NCBI GenBank assembly: GCA_900239685.1
Contig: OENT01000022.1
Location: 186,001-250,000, forward strand
Length of the DNA stretch: 64,000 bases
Direction of reading: 5' to 3'
Source: Rotaria macrura
Lineage: Eukaryota > Rotifera > Eurotatoria > Philodinida > Philodinidae
Position numbers and translations under genes: made by a program. This document shows positions 26,227-37,042 of this stretch, piece after piece. Every line of letters starts with the position of its first letter. Position 1 is the stretch's first letter. The notes beneath the pieces were generated by a model that saw nothing but the letters and a program-made list of their open reading frames with translations, made no database searches and had not been told where the DNA came from.

Positions 26227-29200
26227 AACAGTTTTTTATTTCGAAATGAGCGCCTTCGCTTTCCTGCGTTTTTTTTCTTTTCCGCTTGAAATTAAATCAT
26301 TTTAAATATATTCATTTGTAACAAAAGAACTAATAGACATTTTTACAAGTGTTCATTTGATGCATCATTTATAATAATAGTTTCCAGCTAATATTGAAAA
26401 ACTTATTTTTCTGTAACGAATACAAGAACATCATCTATATCACATTCCAAATATTTTCACTTGCTACCATTCTAGAATATTATTCTAGAACAACCTCTAG
26501 ACTTCGTACATGATCTATCATTAATGAAAATGCAACCCAAAAATACTATCGAATATTTCCGAACTGCATCAAGAATACAAATTGACATCTATCAATATGA
26601 TTGGAGACATTGTACATGTTAGACATTTGAATGCCTTCTTAATCAAATACATAGTAATGAGATTAGTGATCTGTTAATTTGTAGAATAATTCTTTCGAAT
26701 CAAAATATCATATAAGTATGGTTCAAAAATTTTCAAACGTCTCATTCAATCCAGAAAAAGTGAAATTGCAACATCTTTTTTAAAGATTCTAGAACGATAG
26801 CTGTGTGAGGGTTTGATGTAAGCATATGTTTTTTGCAATGATTTTTCGGAATAATGAAACGTAGTAGCTCATTTGGCAGTATACGAACTTCTAATGATTG
26901 TTACTGTGTAGAATTGATTTGATGTTCTGTATTAGTAAGCACATATCAAGATGTTCGTTGAGAAATAGATCTCTTTCAAATCTCAAAGTGGAATACTCTC
27001 ATAGTTCGTTATAAATTAAATTAATTTAAAAAAACAAGGAATCTCTCATGCCCATTATCTTGAAATACTATTTGAAGCATAAAATTCCCTGACGCTAAAG
27101 AGAAGCTACTTCGAGATTTTAGAGCCAGAAGAACAAATAAATATAAATAGAGGAAACATGAAAAGATGTCTTTATTTCATCGAAAAAAGGAGTATTTCTC
27201 ATTCATAACCAGACGGAAAATCTGTCTGCAAATCAAGAGATTAATTTAAGAAATCATGTTATTTTTGAGTGATCAGCTTCGTGGATACGTTCGTTACATG
27301 CATAATCGAAACGTTTTTAATGAAAATGCTCTCCAACATAGAAGAGGAGCAGAAATTACGGCTATCGACTCATTCAGATGCCGACTTCTACGTGCTTGTT
27401 AATTTTCAGCTGGGGGTCGTACTGTATCGCTAATTTAATTTTTGAAAACGCGAGCTCGACTCAGTCTTGATTACCTGGTAAAATCAATTATCCGACCGAT
27501 TCACGATATGATCAACAATCGATATAAAAATCAATAAGTCATATTACAGAATTGTCTTACGAAAGCTTTTCTAATACAAGAGTTAGAATTTGCAAGTGCT
27601 ATCTTTGGTTGATCATGTTCATTTGAATACAGTTTATACTGAACATAATAAGAGACGAGTCAGAACACATTAGCCCTTTTAGAACCAATCACTTATGAAT
27701 ATGTTCAAGCTATACAGATTTAGAAAAATCCTTAGAATCAAAAATATCTGTATTGGGACTTTGAATACTTGTGTTTGCATTTGCTTAATTAAAATGGCAT
27801 TTTAGTACAGCGTATTACGGTATGTAATTATTGTTCTTCTCTGCTCAATCCTAAGGAACAACAAGCACACGATCTTTCTAAAGAGTTTTCACGGATTGCC
27901 TAAACTTGGATCGAAACAGAAATATCGTAAATTTAGACGACGAGACTTGGATTATGGAAACATATCCGTTCAAAAGTGTTCGTAAAGATGTCATTGGTAC
28001 ATGAGTAACGTTAGATCATGCACCGATGAATGAGATCAATTTGATTTGATTGGAATTGCAACCTCTTCATATATTCAGTAAAACAAAAATCCTGAAATTC
28101 CCGTCAAGTACGGGTGCCAACGTCCCATTCAGAAGTGTTTCGTTCGAAAGACACTGGAGCGTATCTCAAACTTCGCTTTTAAGCATTAGTTCAATACAGC
28201 AACAGGGCTGCATATTGTTTCTGATATTGTCATGTGTTTTTGTAAAATGTTCTCAGTTCTTGGGAACGGAAGACACAAATGACAACCCTAATAGCGACTG
28301 TATAGGGGAAACGTGGACAGCTAATTGAAGAAAACAAATAGGTACTGTTCTTTTAACTATTAGAGTTTGGGTGCAGAATTAATTAGATGTTTTGTTAGTA
28401 AGTGAAAGTCTTCTACTGGTCCATACCCACATTCACACCTTCATTGAATGAAAAAAAGCATAATTCATTATTTATGAAATAAACTTATGATGGCGACATT
28501 ACTGTTAAGGCATAATTTAAATAGAGTGTGCGATATCATTTCAATGAAAATTTCTGTCGCATCAACATATAGTTTTACTACTGTTTGAAGTTGCAATGAT
28601 AAGAAATCGATGTCATGATATGCAGGCTCTTTTTATTGTTCTGTTTCCTTTTATAAAACCAACGCAGCATATGTGCACGAAATATTTTGTTCGTCTCGAC
28701 GAACACCATGACACATATTCACCATTTCTTCCAGTGTAACTTGTGCACTAGTGAAGCAAACTCAATTTTATTCTGTCTTCTGCGTCTCTTTCGTAAGTAG
28801 GTAAACTATTTTGACACAAAACAAAAAGGAAATTTTTCCTAACAGCAAGCAGAGATCGTCATACTTCCCATGGCGTTTTTCGATATCATTACCATGAAGA
28901 GATTTTGTCGCAGATCGAGTGAAATGCGAACTCTTCTTTACTAAACGTTTTTTCAAAGACATTTAATTGTGAGATGAAAAATATGAAAAACTCAGTCTGA
29001 CTGGCTTGTTTTCAAGGTTTTTCACGAGTGTATAAAAATCAAGTGATTCGTTACATTTTTACACGGGTACATTGGACGTTTCTCGAATCAACAGCAAGCA
29101 GTGAAATTTACACCATTCGATACAAGATTCTCTCTACAGCGAAAGCAATATTTTATCTCCTGACATCTTATGGCAAATTGCCATAAGCATACATCTTCTA

Positions 29201-30143
29201 TACTATCATACATAGAAACATAACAATTGTAATCAGATAGTCACTATGTTTATGTTCTCAAACTAAATCAATTAGCAGCTTGTGAGAAATAGCTACATTC
29301 TTGATTTTCCTACCTCTAACCTAATTAATCTTAATGAAAATAGTATACATAGGGAACTTAGACTAATATAGATGCACTGTTTTCTATCCCAAAAATGACT
29401 AGCTTTCTTTTCCATCTATGTCATAGACGTACAAACAGAGCTTGTATGCAAGGGTCCTGGGGCACGAAGCATATGCTGTGGCGTTAACAGTAAATTCATA
29501 GTGGCGTTCATTGTTTTCATTGATATTTTTGGGAAAAGATATTGGAAGTCACATCTGTCAAGAGAAGACACAGTTCACATCAGGGAACTTCTTGAGGTGT
29601 TTGATCGTTCTTTTTTTGGCAAAATGTTTTTTTATTACATAGGTCTTATGAATTAATAATAAACTTCAAGATGATGCGGTTCATAGACCATCTTTCCGCA
29701 GCTACCACCGTCTTACTGATATTTTGAAACATGGCGATGTACTTAGAAAAATATCGAGTGACAAAATTTTGTTCATTAATATGTAAATGTAGAATGACTC
29801 TCAGAATTTTTTACAGCTCCAATCGAAACGCACTCATCTTTTTTTGACATATCAAAATTCGGAGCATGATCGACTTTGATGAATCCTCTAGCACGTGAGA
29901 GTTTTATGAAAACCCATTATTTCGAGAAAATAGTATCGTTTCCAACTGAAGTTATCAGGAGATTCTCTACATCGTTAGACTTTTCAATGAATTCATATTT
30001 AACTTCCTTAAAGCATTTCGCTTCAAGCACATATACAGAAAAAAAGTAGTAATAGTGAAGCTCTAATTTATTTTTTAGAGAAGAATATCTCAATTTCCAT
30101 GTAATAGTAACAGCACACAATCACAATCAACCGAATAATAGCA
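26227..30143. other. Intergenic region, no gene called
   Basis: Follows SPAG6. Two small perfect or near-perfect palindromes are visible: TTCTAGAA pairs at about 26470-26490, resembling heat-shock-element cores, and CTTATGGCAAATTGCCATAAG at 29167-29187. A 92-codon frame at 28050-28328 has no recognisable domain or flanking splice sites. No transposase or reverse-transcriptase motif seen. Confidence 0.5.
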
Positions 30144-33100
30144 ATGACCGAAACCAATTTGTGTCTATTGTCTGTTGAACTCATTCATCACATCTTTGAT
30201 CATTGTGATACACGAACATTGCTCTTCTCAGTTCGTCGCATCTGTAGACAACTTTATCGTTTCGTCAATTCTTATGATCGATACGAACTTCGCTTCGATT
30301 CAAAATCAAAAACGGATTTTCAAGTTATTTATCGCTTTCTTCATTCGAAATGCGTCACGTCATTGTTCTATACAAATAATTCTATAGGTTCAACTGGAAT
30401 CAACCTTCTTGAGTCAGTCTTTCACTTTCGACAATACAGCCGACTTCGTACATTGAATCTGCGTTCTATAGGCGGCAAAGAACTAGAGTACTTTTTCCGT
30501 CGAGTTACTGTACGTTCACTTACTTCACTTTCAATAGATCTAAGCACAAATGATCCTCACACGACATTTTCTGTTATTACTTTAATTATCAATAAGTATC
30601 AACTTCATAAGTTACGATTAACTAATTTCGACTATAGCTCAAAAACTCTAAAATGGCCCGTTAATTACAAGTTGAAATGCTTAGAGATTGATAAATGTAC
30701 ATATAACGAGTATATTGCAATATTACATCATCTACCATATTTACAAGCATTTCAAACGAGAACTATTACGATGCATATTGACAATAAAGCGACTATTTCA
30801 AAACGTGACTTTATAACTGTTACCAAATTGAAATCACTAATCATTACCCAATGCAACCTTTCCATAGAGCAACTCGAATCGATTGTTTCAAGAACACCTT
30901 CTCTTCTGCAATTGCATCTGACTAGAGTGGAAAAAGGAACCTTGGAGTCTATTCATGACGGTCATAATTGGAAGCAATTGATCGCTAAGAGAATCCCTTC
31001 GTTAGCAAGATTTGAATTTTTCTTCTGCTTCGATGCCGCAAGTGTTAGTATTCCCACTCTTCATGCGTTGACTGCTACATTTCAAACATCATTTTGGATT
31101 GAAGAGAAAGACTGGTTTGTCACTGCTGCCTATGTCCCACAAGGAAACTCAATCTGGCTCTTTACAGCTAGAAACAGTATGACAAATTTACAAAACGTCG
31201 TCAGATGGGAGGTGTCCTCAGCTGACGGTATTTGTCGTTTGATGAAAGGATGCATCAATAGACAATTTGATCCAAGAGAAGTTCAAGTATGTTGATGAAT
31301 ATTTTGTCTGATCAGAGACTAGCGTGGAGAAGATAATCTCGATTAAGAGTCATCTGAGTCGAATCGAGACCATTTATTGGATTGTTCGATTCAGTTTCGG
31401 TCTTTGAGTTGGTTAAAGAATTAAACTTTCGAAAAAGTATAGTATGTTGCTGCAATTATGTTTAGACATTAACCTCATGTGAACTCGTGAACAAAGAGAT
31501 CGGTGGTATAACAGTACAGCGTCTTGCAGAAGCTCTTCGAATGGATCGGGTAACGGATCTCTTTCTCAATGTGCCATTTTCATATTATTCTTTACGAAAA
31601 AGACACTGATCTCACTGGATCTTTCCTGCAATGATATCGGCGAGCAAGCACGCTACGCAGGACAGAGAGGACGAAAAGACAATGTTTCTTTAGTATAATA
31701 TTAGAATTCTAAGCGATGCTTAATGAGTATGTCAACAAAATATCCTACTTGTATAGGACTTCTACAAAGCCTACCAAGAAGGAGCACAACATCTCGCCGA
31801 AGCCTTTCGACAGAATATGGTAGCACGCATGTTCTACTATCTTCTTGAAGCAGGGTATCTATCGTATAGACTTTGAACTCTATCAATCTCTCAAATAATT
31901 GGATTGGCGATGTTGGCGCACAATATTTCGCCAATGCACTGCGACATAATACAGTATTCGATTTTTTCTTCTGTTTTCTCAATGTATAGTCTTTTTCACA
32001 CAGACATTGAGTTCCTTCAATATCTCAGAGAATGAAATCGGCGATACAGGAGCACAGAATTTCGCTCACACTCTTCAACGAAGCACGGTACTTATTCCAC
32101 TCATGTCTACCTCATCAAAATCTCGTCTCTCTCTCTCGCAGACTCTAACATCACTCGACCTAGGAAGTAATGGGATCAACGAGAAAGGAGCGCAAGATCT
32201 TGCCAATGCCATTCAGTCGAATGTGGTAAAAATTCTACTGTTCTCCATCGTTGCAACATCTCGTCTCTTTTGCATAGACATTGACTGCACTTAATCTTGG
32301 TTGGAATAATATTGGTGATTTAGGTGCACAATATTTTTCAAAGACTCTGCAACACAGCACAGTAACTGGTCGACTCTACTGTAAGTCACTTCTCCCTTTT
32401 ATCCGTTTCGAACAGATATTGACTTCACTCAATCTTCAACATAACGGAATAGGTGATATAGGAGCAGAGCATCTCTCCAAAGCTCTGCAGTGCAATACAG
32501 TAAGCAACCTAGTTCGCTCACTTCTTGACACATCGTTTTATTCTCACAGGTTTTAAAGTCCCTCGATCTTCATTGGAGCACAATAGGCAATACAGGAGCA
32601 AAGCACATCGCCGATGCTCTTCGAACGAATGCGGTTAATGATCTGTTCTTCTCTGCCGTCTTACTAGCTTCTTGTCTATTTATGACAGACTTTGATATCA
32701 CTTGACGTCGGTTCAAATTCAATTGGCGATGAAGGAATACAATATTTCGCCGAGGCTCTTCAACAGAACACAGTAACTAATTGACACTTCCTTGTTTTCT
32801 CTTGATTTTGAATATCTTCCGTTCAGACCTTGACTTCACTTAACCTCGGAAGCAATGAAATCGGTGAGATAGGAGCCCAACATCTTGCTCTGATTCTCCA
32901 ACATAACAAGGTGACTGCTCTCCTCTTCATTTTTTCATTGACGCGTACTCTATTTCATAGACACTGATCTCACTCGATCTCGGTTCGAATTCATTTGGCG
33001 ATGTGGGAATACAACACATTTTGAAGACTCTTCGAGAGAATACAGTAATCCATTTGCACTCGGACGTTTCGTCTCGATATCTAATCTCATTGAAAAAGAC

Positions 33101-34285
33101 ACTGATCTCGCTAAATCTCGAAGGAAATCGAATGGTCGACAGAGGGGCACAAGACATTGCCATGACTCTGTTATATAATACGGTAAGTGATGAATTCATC
33201 TTTCTTCTCGATGTTTCTTATTGTTCATATAGACGCTAACCTCACTAAATATCATGTATAATGGAATCAGCGAGACCGGAGTACAATGCATTGCCGGTGC
33301 TCTCCAGAAAAACACGGTAAATCGTCAGCTCATTGCTATCTCCTCCACATATCTTCCCTTTCCAACAGACATTGACCACGCTTGATCTTGGAAAGAATAA
33401 TGTCGGTCCGATAGGAGCACAACACGTTGCCGATGCTCTTCGACAGAACATGGTTAAATGTCTGCTGTGTGCGGTCTCTTCAATAATTCATCTCTTTGCC
33501 GTAGACACTGACAAGACTTGATCTTAGCAGTAATCGAATCGGAGAGAGAGGAGCACAGCATCTCGCCGAGGCTCTTCATGAAAACATGGTAACTTATCTG
33601 CATTTATCTATTTTTTCTACAATTTCTTTTACACAGACACTGACCTCGTTAAATATGGAAGAAAATGGAATCGGTGATACAGGAGCTCAGTACTTTGCTA
33701 AGGCTTTCCGAAGAAACAAGGTCACTTCTCTATCCTCCTTTATCTCCTTGATATCATTTTCTCTTTGAAACAGACACTGACTTCACTCAATCTGAATAAG
33801 AATCGAATCGGTTGTGGAGGGGCACAAGTTCTTGCTGGTGCTCTTCAAGTAAATACCGTAGGTTGTCTACTTTTATTTAACTATTTGGAAACTAATCTGA
33901 TTGAATTAGGTGCTGAATTCTCTTCATCTGTTGGGGAATGAACTGACAGATTTCGGAGCAAAACACTTCGCAGAAGCTCTGTACAGGAACATGGTAACAT
34001 ATAACATTTTCTATGCTTACTGTTTGCGTCATCTTTTCGCCCACAGACACTGATTTTGCTGGATCTTAGAAGAAATAGAATTCGTGATGAAGGAACCCAA
34101 GAGCTCGCCGAGGCTTTGCGACGAAACAAAGTAAAAAACTTATTCTTCGTTTTGTACTTATGAATGATTGAATGTTTTCTTTTTCAATCGGATAGATACT
34201 AGAAGAGCTGATGATGTGGGCAAATGATATTTCTTCGGATTTAAAGAAACAGTTGAAAGTAGAGGACTGTCGTATTAAATGCTGA
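30144..34285 (+). CDS. F-box-like head fused to ~20 RNI-type leucine-rich repeats
   Basis: Exon 1 (30144-31286) encodes a 381-residue head. Its first 45 residues are F-box-like (LSVELIHHIFDHC...LLFSVRRICRQLYRF), followed by degenerate LRR-like sequence. At 31287 a GTATGT donor in phase 0 precedes a TGA at 31293-31295. The next phase-0 acceptor is at 31465. Exons then follow at 31466-31549, 31603-31683, 31757-31819, 31870-31953, 32004-32087, 32142-32225, 32278-32361, 32416-32499, 32550-32633, 32689-32772, 32827-32910, 32961-33044, 33099-33182, 33233-33316, 33369-33452, 33505-33588, 33637-33720, 33774-33857, 33910-33993, 34047-34130 and 34196-34285: about 962 residues in all. Most exons are exactly 84 nt and encode one 28-residue repeat of the form TLTSLDLxxNxIGDxGAQ. 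The last encodes a 29-residue cap. The array has no start codon of its own, which supports fusion. If unfused, the head ends at 31295. Role unknown; F-box proteins usually recruit substrates to SCF ubiquitin ligases. Confidence 0.72.
31466..34130 (+). repeat. Array of 84-nt LRR exons with ~50-nt introns (unit about 138 bp)
   Basis: Eighteen exons are exactly 84 nt, in phase 0, start with AC(A/T)(C/T)TGA-type sequence and end just before a GT donor. They repeat with a period of 132-140 bp. Introns are 46-67 nt and several resemble one another (CATCTC, CTCTTTGC and ACAG/ATAG ends), so whole exon-intron units seem to have been duplicated. Repeats 2 and 3 (31603-31819) are irregular: one loses the conserved second half, the other lacks the first. 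Confidence 0.9.
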
Positions 34286-35079
34286 TTGACGATTAAATAA
34301 AATTTTGTTGAAATTTTGTTCTTCAAGAAAATGATTCTCGAATTGATATGGCTCTACTGATCCTCGATAAAATTAGTGGTCATCACAACACGTTTCACTG
34401 TTGCTGCATGAATAGAAGTGTGAATCCAAAAATATTAACTCATTCAAAGTCTCATGGAGCATCTTACTGACTACAGTATGCACTGACTGTTACTAAAGGC
34501 GATTGAAATAGATCAGTTCATAGGAAAGAGAGAAGCAACCAGTAACCATGCAACGACTTCAACGATTCATCTCAACAGCAATCTAGTACTGTCTGCATTC
34601 ACCTTTAGAGTACCTTTGAAATAACATAAAAAATTGCCATCCTATGCACAATACCCAATGATAAATAGTATGAGAATGTACAACCATTTGAATCAGTTTT
34701 TATGGACTGATTAGAAAACCAGACGTATTCTTCTCCATATAGGCTCTGAATGACCGCTATGTTTGCAAAAATGTTGAATGCTACAACTATTTATACATAT
34801 CTTTACAGCCGTTCCACACTGTTTCGAACAAGAAAGTAATACCCTTTACTTCCCGATCATCAGCTCTCATGAAAAGTAATGAGAAGAGTATTCAGCCAAC
34901 AAGTTATTCTTGAAAAGTTTAGGTTTAGTTGCTTCTTTTGCGGACCTCTTCAGACACTCACACCCACACCCGGTGGAGCAAAAGTCAATAGAAATCGAGA
35001 TTATCAGAAAACTGCCATCCATAGGTATTTCGTAATGCTAAAGTTCAATCTGAGATGCATTTTTCGAATAACTCCATTT

Positions 35080-35480
35080 TTATTAGTGAATGATAGACCC
35101 ATAGCAGTTCGAGGAGAACAGATATCAGATGGAAACTTTCTGCCTTCAGTTATCAGTAGCAAAATATATCACTGAAAACCCGATTCGTATTGCTTGTTGG
35201 CCCATCAATAGGCTTTCGAAGAATACCAACCAAAGATACAAGCTCCAGGCATCGAGTTGCCATCAGCAGACGATTTGCCGCAAGACTCGATTTCTATTGT
35301 TGATTGACTCGGTAATGGCCTTTCGAGGAAAATAGATCACAGATGCAGGCTCCACGCCTTGTGTTACACTCAGCTTATTATTTTCGAGAAAACTTGGTTT
35401 CTCGTGCTCACGAACTCAACGATAGAGTTTCGAGATAAATAGACCTCAGGATTTGAAGCTCATACTCAAACTCCATAATG
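35080..35480. repeat. Degenerate ~108-bp tandem repeat, about 3.7 copies
   Basis: Units start near 35080, 35190, 35297 and 35404. Shared landmarks in each are a TTTCGAGGA-like word about 20 nt in, an AGAT.CA.GCTCCA-like word about 25 nt later, and AAAACTCG.TTTCT-like sequence at the end. By eye, adjacent copies match at roughly 60%. A shorter related segment may precede at about 35005. In one frame units read as RFLLLIDSV-like peptide, but stops interrupt it. Confidence 0.6.
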
Positions 35481-35632
35481 AGGGGTCCCTCACACTGAAC
35501 TCTAGATCTGATTCTTACTTTCTAGGATTCGTTTTCAGCATAAATGAAAGAGTCTTTTCCTCCGTTAGTCTGTTTCAAAGTGAAGCAATCATATCTTACT
35601 ATCACAATCTGCAACCAACAGCTCCGACAAAG

Positions 35633-35945
35633 GAAGTGAATGTCGCACGGTGCTGCCTTATATAGTCTTTGGGAGAGCATTGAAATCATAATCATGCTCA
35701 TTCCCATTTCAGCGCTCGAAGGGCTCTTTTCTCGCCCTTTTTTATTTCGCCCGAAAAAGACGGTAGAGGCCAAACGAGGAATACTCACAAACAAGAATTC
35801 GAGTTCATCATTCAATAATTACTAAGATTTAGTGCAGAAATCAAGAGTGAGCTAAACAATTATGCGCATGCTCATTTTGAACTTAACTCCAGCCGAGGAT
35901 TTGACTGAATGAAGTGAATATCGGGCAACGCCGCCTGATAAAGAG
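35633..35945. repeat. Pair of similar 35-bp segments 278 bp apart
   Basis: At 35633-35667 and 35911-35945 the pattern GAAGTGAAT.TCG..C...GC.GCCT.ATA.AG is shared. A CATGCTCATT word also occurs near each (about 35694 and 35866) but in a different order. Probably remnants of a non-coding repeat family. Confidence 0.4.
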
Positions 35946-36360
35946 GTTTGTTTAACATCGAAATTAGTTGATGGTCAACACTTATCTTGGTGGAGGATTT
36001 TCTTTCTTGGTAGTTGTGTGTTGAGTAAGACAATTATCCATTGTTGCAGTTAATGAGAAATTTATTTAACGGGATGGCGTTCAGAAAAGATATTCACGGG
36101 ACAATGTCATATGTTCCGGTAAATCGATACTGAGCAAACGGAATGAGAACACTGCTGCCTTCTTGCTTCTAAGCACGTGCTAACAATTTTCTGAAATGAA
36201 ATTAGTCATCTCAAAGTATACGTTGATTTTTATGATTGCTGATTGTTCAAGAAAGTTTTTCATACATGGTTAGTTTTAGATTTCTTTTTGGTTGTTTGTA
36301 TGCTGTATACTCGTAAGAGAGATTGTGCTGCCGTTGTTAGTTTTAGTTAGGTGCTATATT

Positions 36361-36660
36361 TCTCTTCATATGCATCTTGTTCAATCAGGGGATGGCGGGA
36401 TCTGGAATCCGTATTTCACCGGATCCCACGGCTCCGTCTAGTGGGATCCTTACGTCGGAAATTGTCAAGTACGGTTCTGGGATTCCGGCTGATCTTTTGG
36501 CCGGAAGGGTTGATCTTCTATGCTCTGTTCTTTTGGCGGAATCTTCGACGATTCCTGCCGGAAATATCTGGCGTCTTTGCCGTCGTATTATTGCTTCCAC
36601 GTTCGTGCAGGATTCGGTCTGGATTTCTCGACTTGAGCCTATAGAATCGAATATCTATAG
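36361..36660. other. G+C-rich patch of unknown origin
   Basis: About 300 bp that is by eye near half G+C, against about 30% around it, with CG dinucleotides far more common than in neighbouring spacer. All three plus frames, and one minus frame, stay open for most of it (95 codons from 36377), a side effect of low A+T. GGATCC occurs twice and CCGG several times. I recognise no protein; it may be a fragment of a repeat or of foreign origin. Confidence 0.4.
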
Positions 36661-37021
36661 CTAAGATAATATATGCATATAAGAAATAATAGTAGAATCC
36701 AGATATATTACAGAAATCATCTAATTGATCTGGTCGGGGGAAAATCTGTGATTAAATCAAGTTTGGTTAACATCTTTGTAGTGATTTCAATTTCAAGGAC
36801 ATGAGGGTAGATAGAGTAAAATTTTTCGATAATAATGCTATGATATCTATGAACAAATCGAATGTGTGTGTGCATCAACATAAATATGATGATGTGCTAG
36901 TGATTGTTAGTGACATCTTCAAATATCGTGGCTAATAGTATTTCGATGATGGCTACCCATTGATAAATCAATGAAGTTAATTTCGTCTTTCATATTTAAT
37001 TTCGACTTCTATCTCATACAG

Positions 37022-37042
37022 TAGAAGTAAAAATAACAAGAA
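37022..37042 (+). promoter_or_regulatory. FBXL5 leader directly after a splice acceptor
   Basis: A pyrimidine-rich tract ending in CTCATACAG at 37021 is followed by 21 nt and then the FBXL5 ATG. No upstream coding exon joins it, so the acceptor serves either a 5'UTR intron or a spliced-leader addition. Confidence 0.45.

Larger units (their letters stand above)
34286..37042. other. Repeat-rich spacer before FBXL5
   Basis: Contains a degenerate ~108-bp tandem repeat (35080-35480), a dispersed pair of 35-bp similar segments (35633-35667 and 35911-35945), and a G+C-rich patch (36361-36660), each listed separately. Frames of 60-98 codons in this stretch follow the repeats and look incidental. A T-rich acceptor ending at 37021 opens the FBXL5 leader. 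Confidence 0.5.

Noticed and set aside
26468-26492. Double TTCTAGAA resembling a heat-shock element
   Set aside because: Units are not in the proper 5-bp register and the site lies downstream of SPAG6, far from any start; likely chance in AT-rich DNA.
28050-28328. 92-codon open frame between SPAG6 and the LRR gene
   Set aside because: No homologue recognised, no splice sites, composition of ordinary spacer.
31701-34129. Minus-strand open frames across the LRR array
   Set aside because: They are antisense shadows of the 84-nt repeat exons; their recurring motifs mirror the plus-strand repeat.
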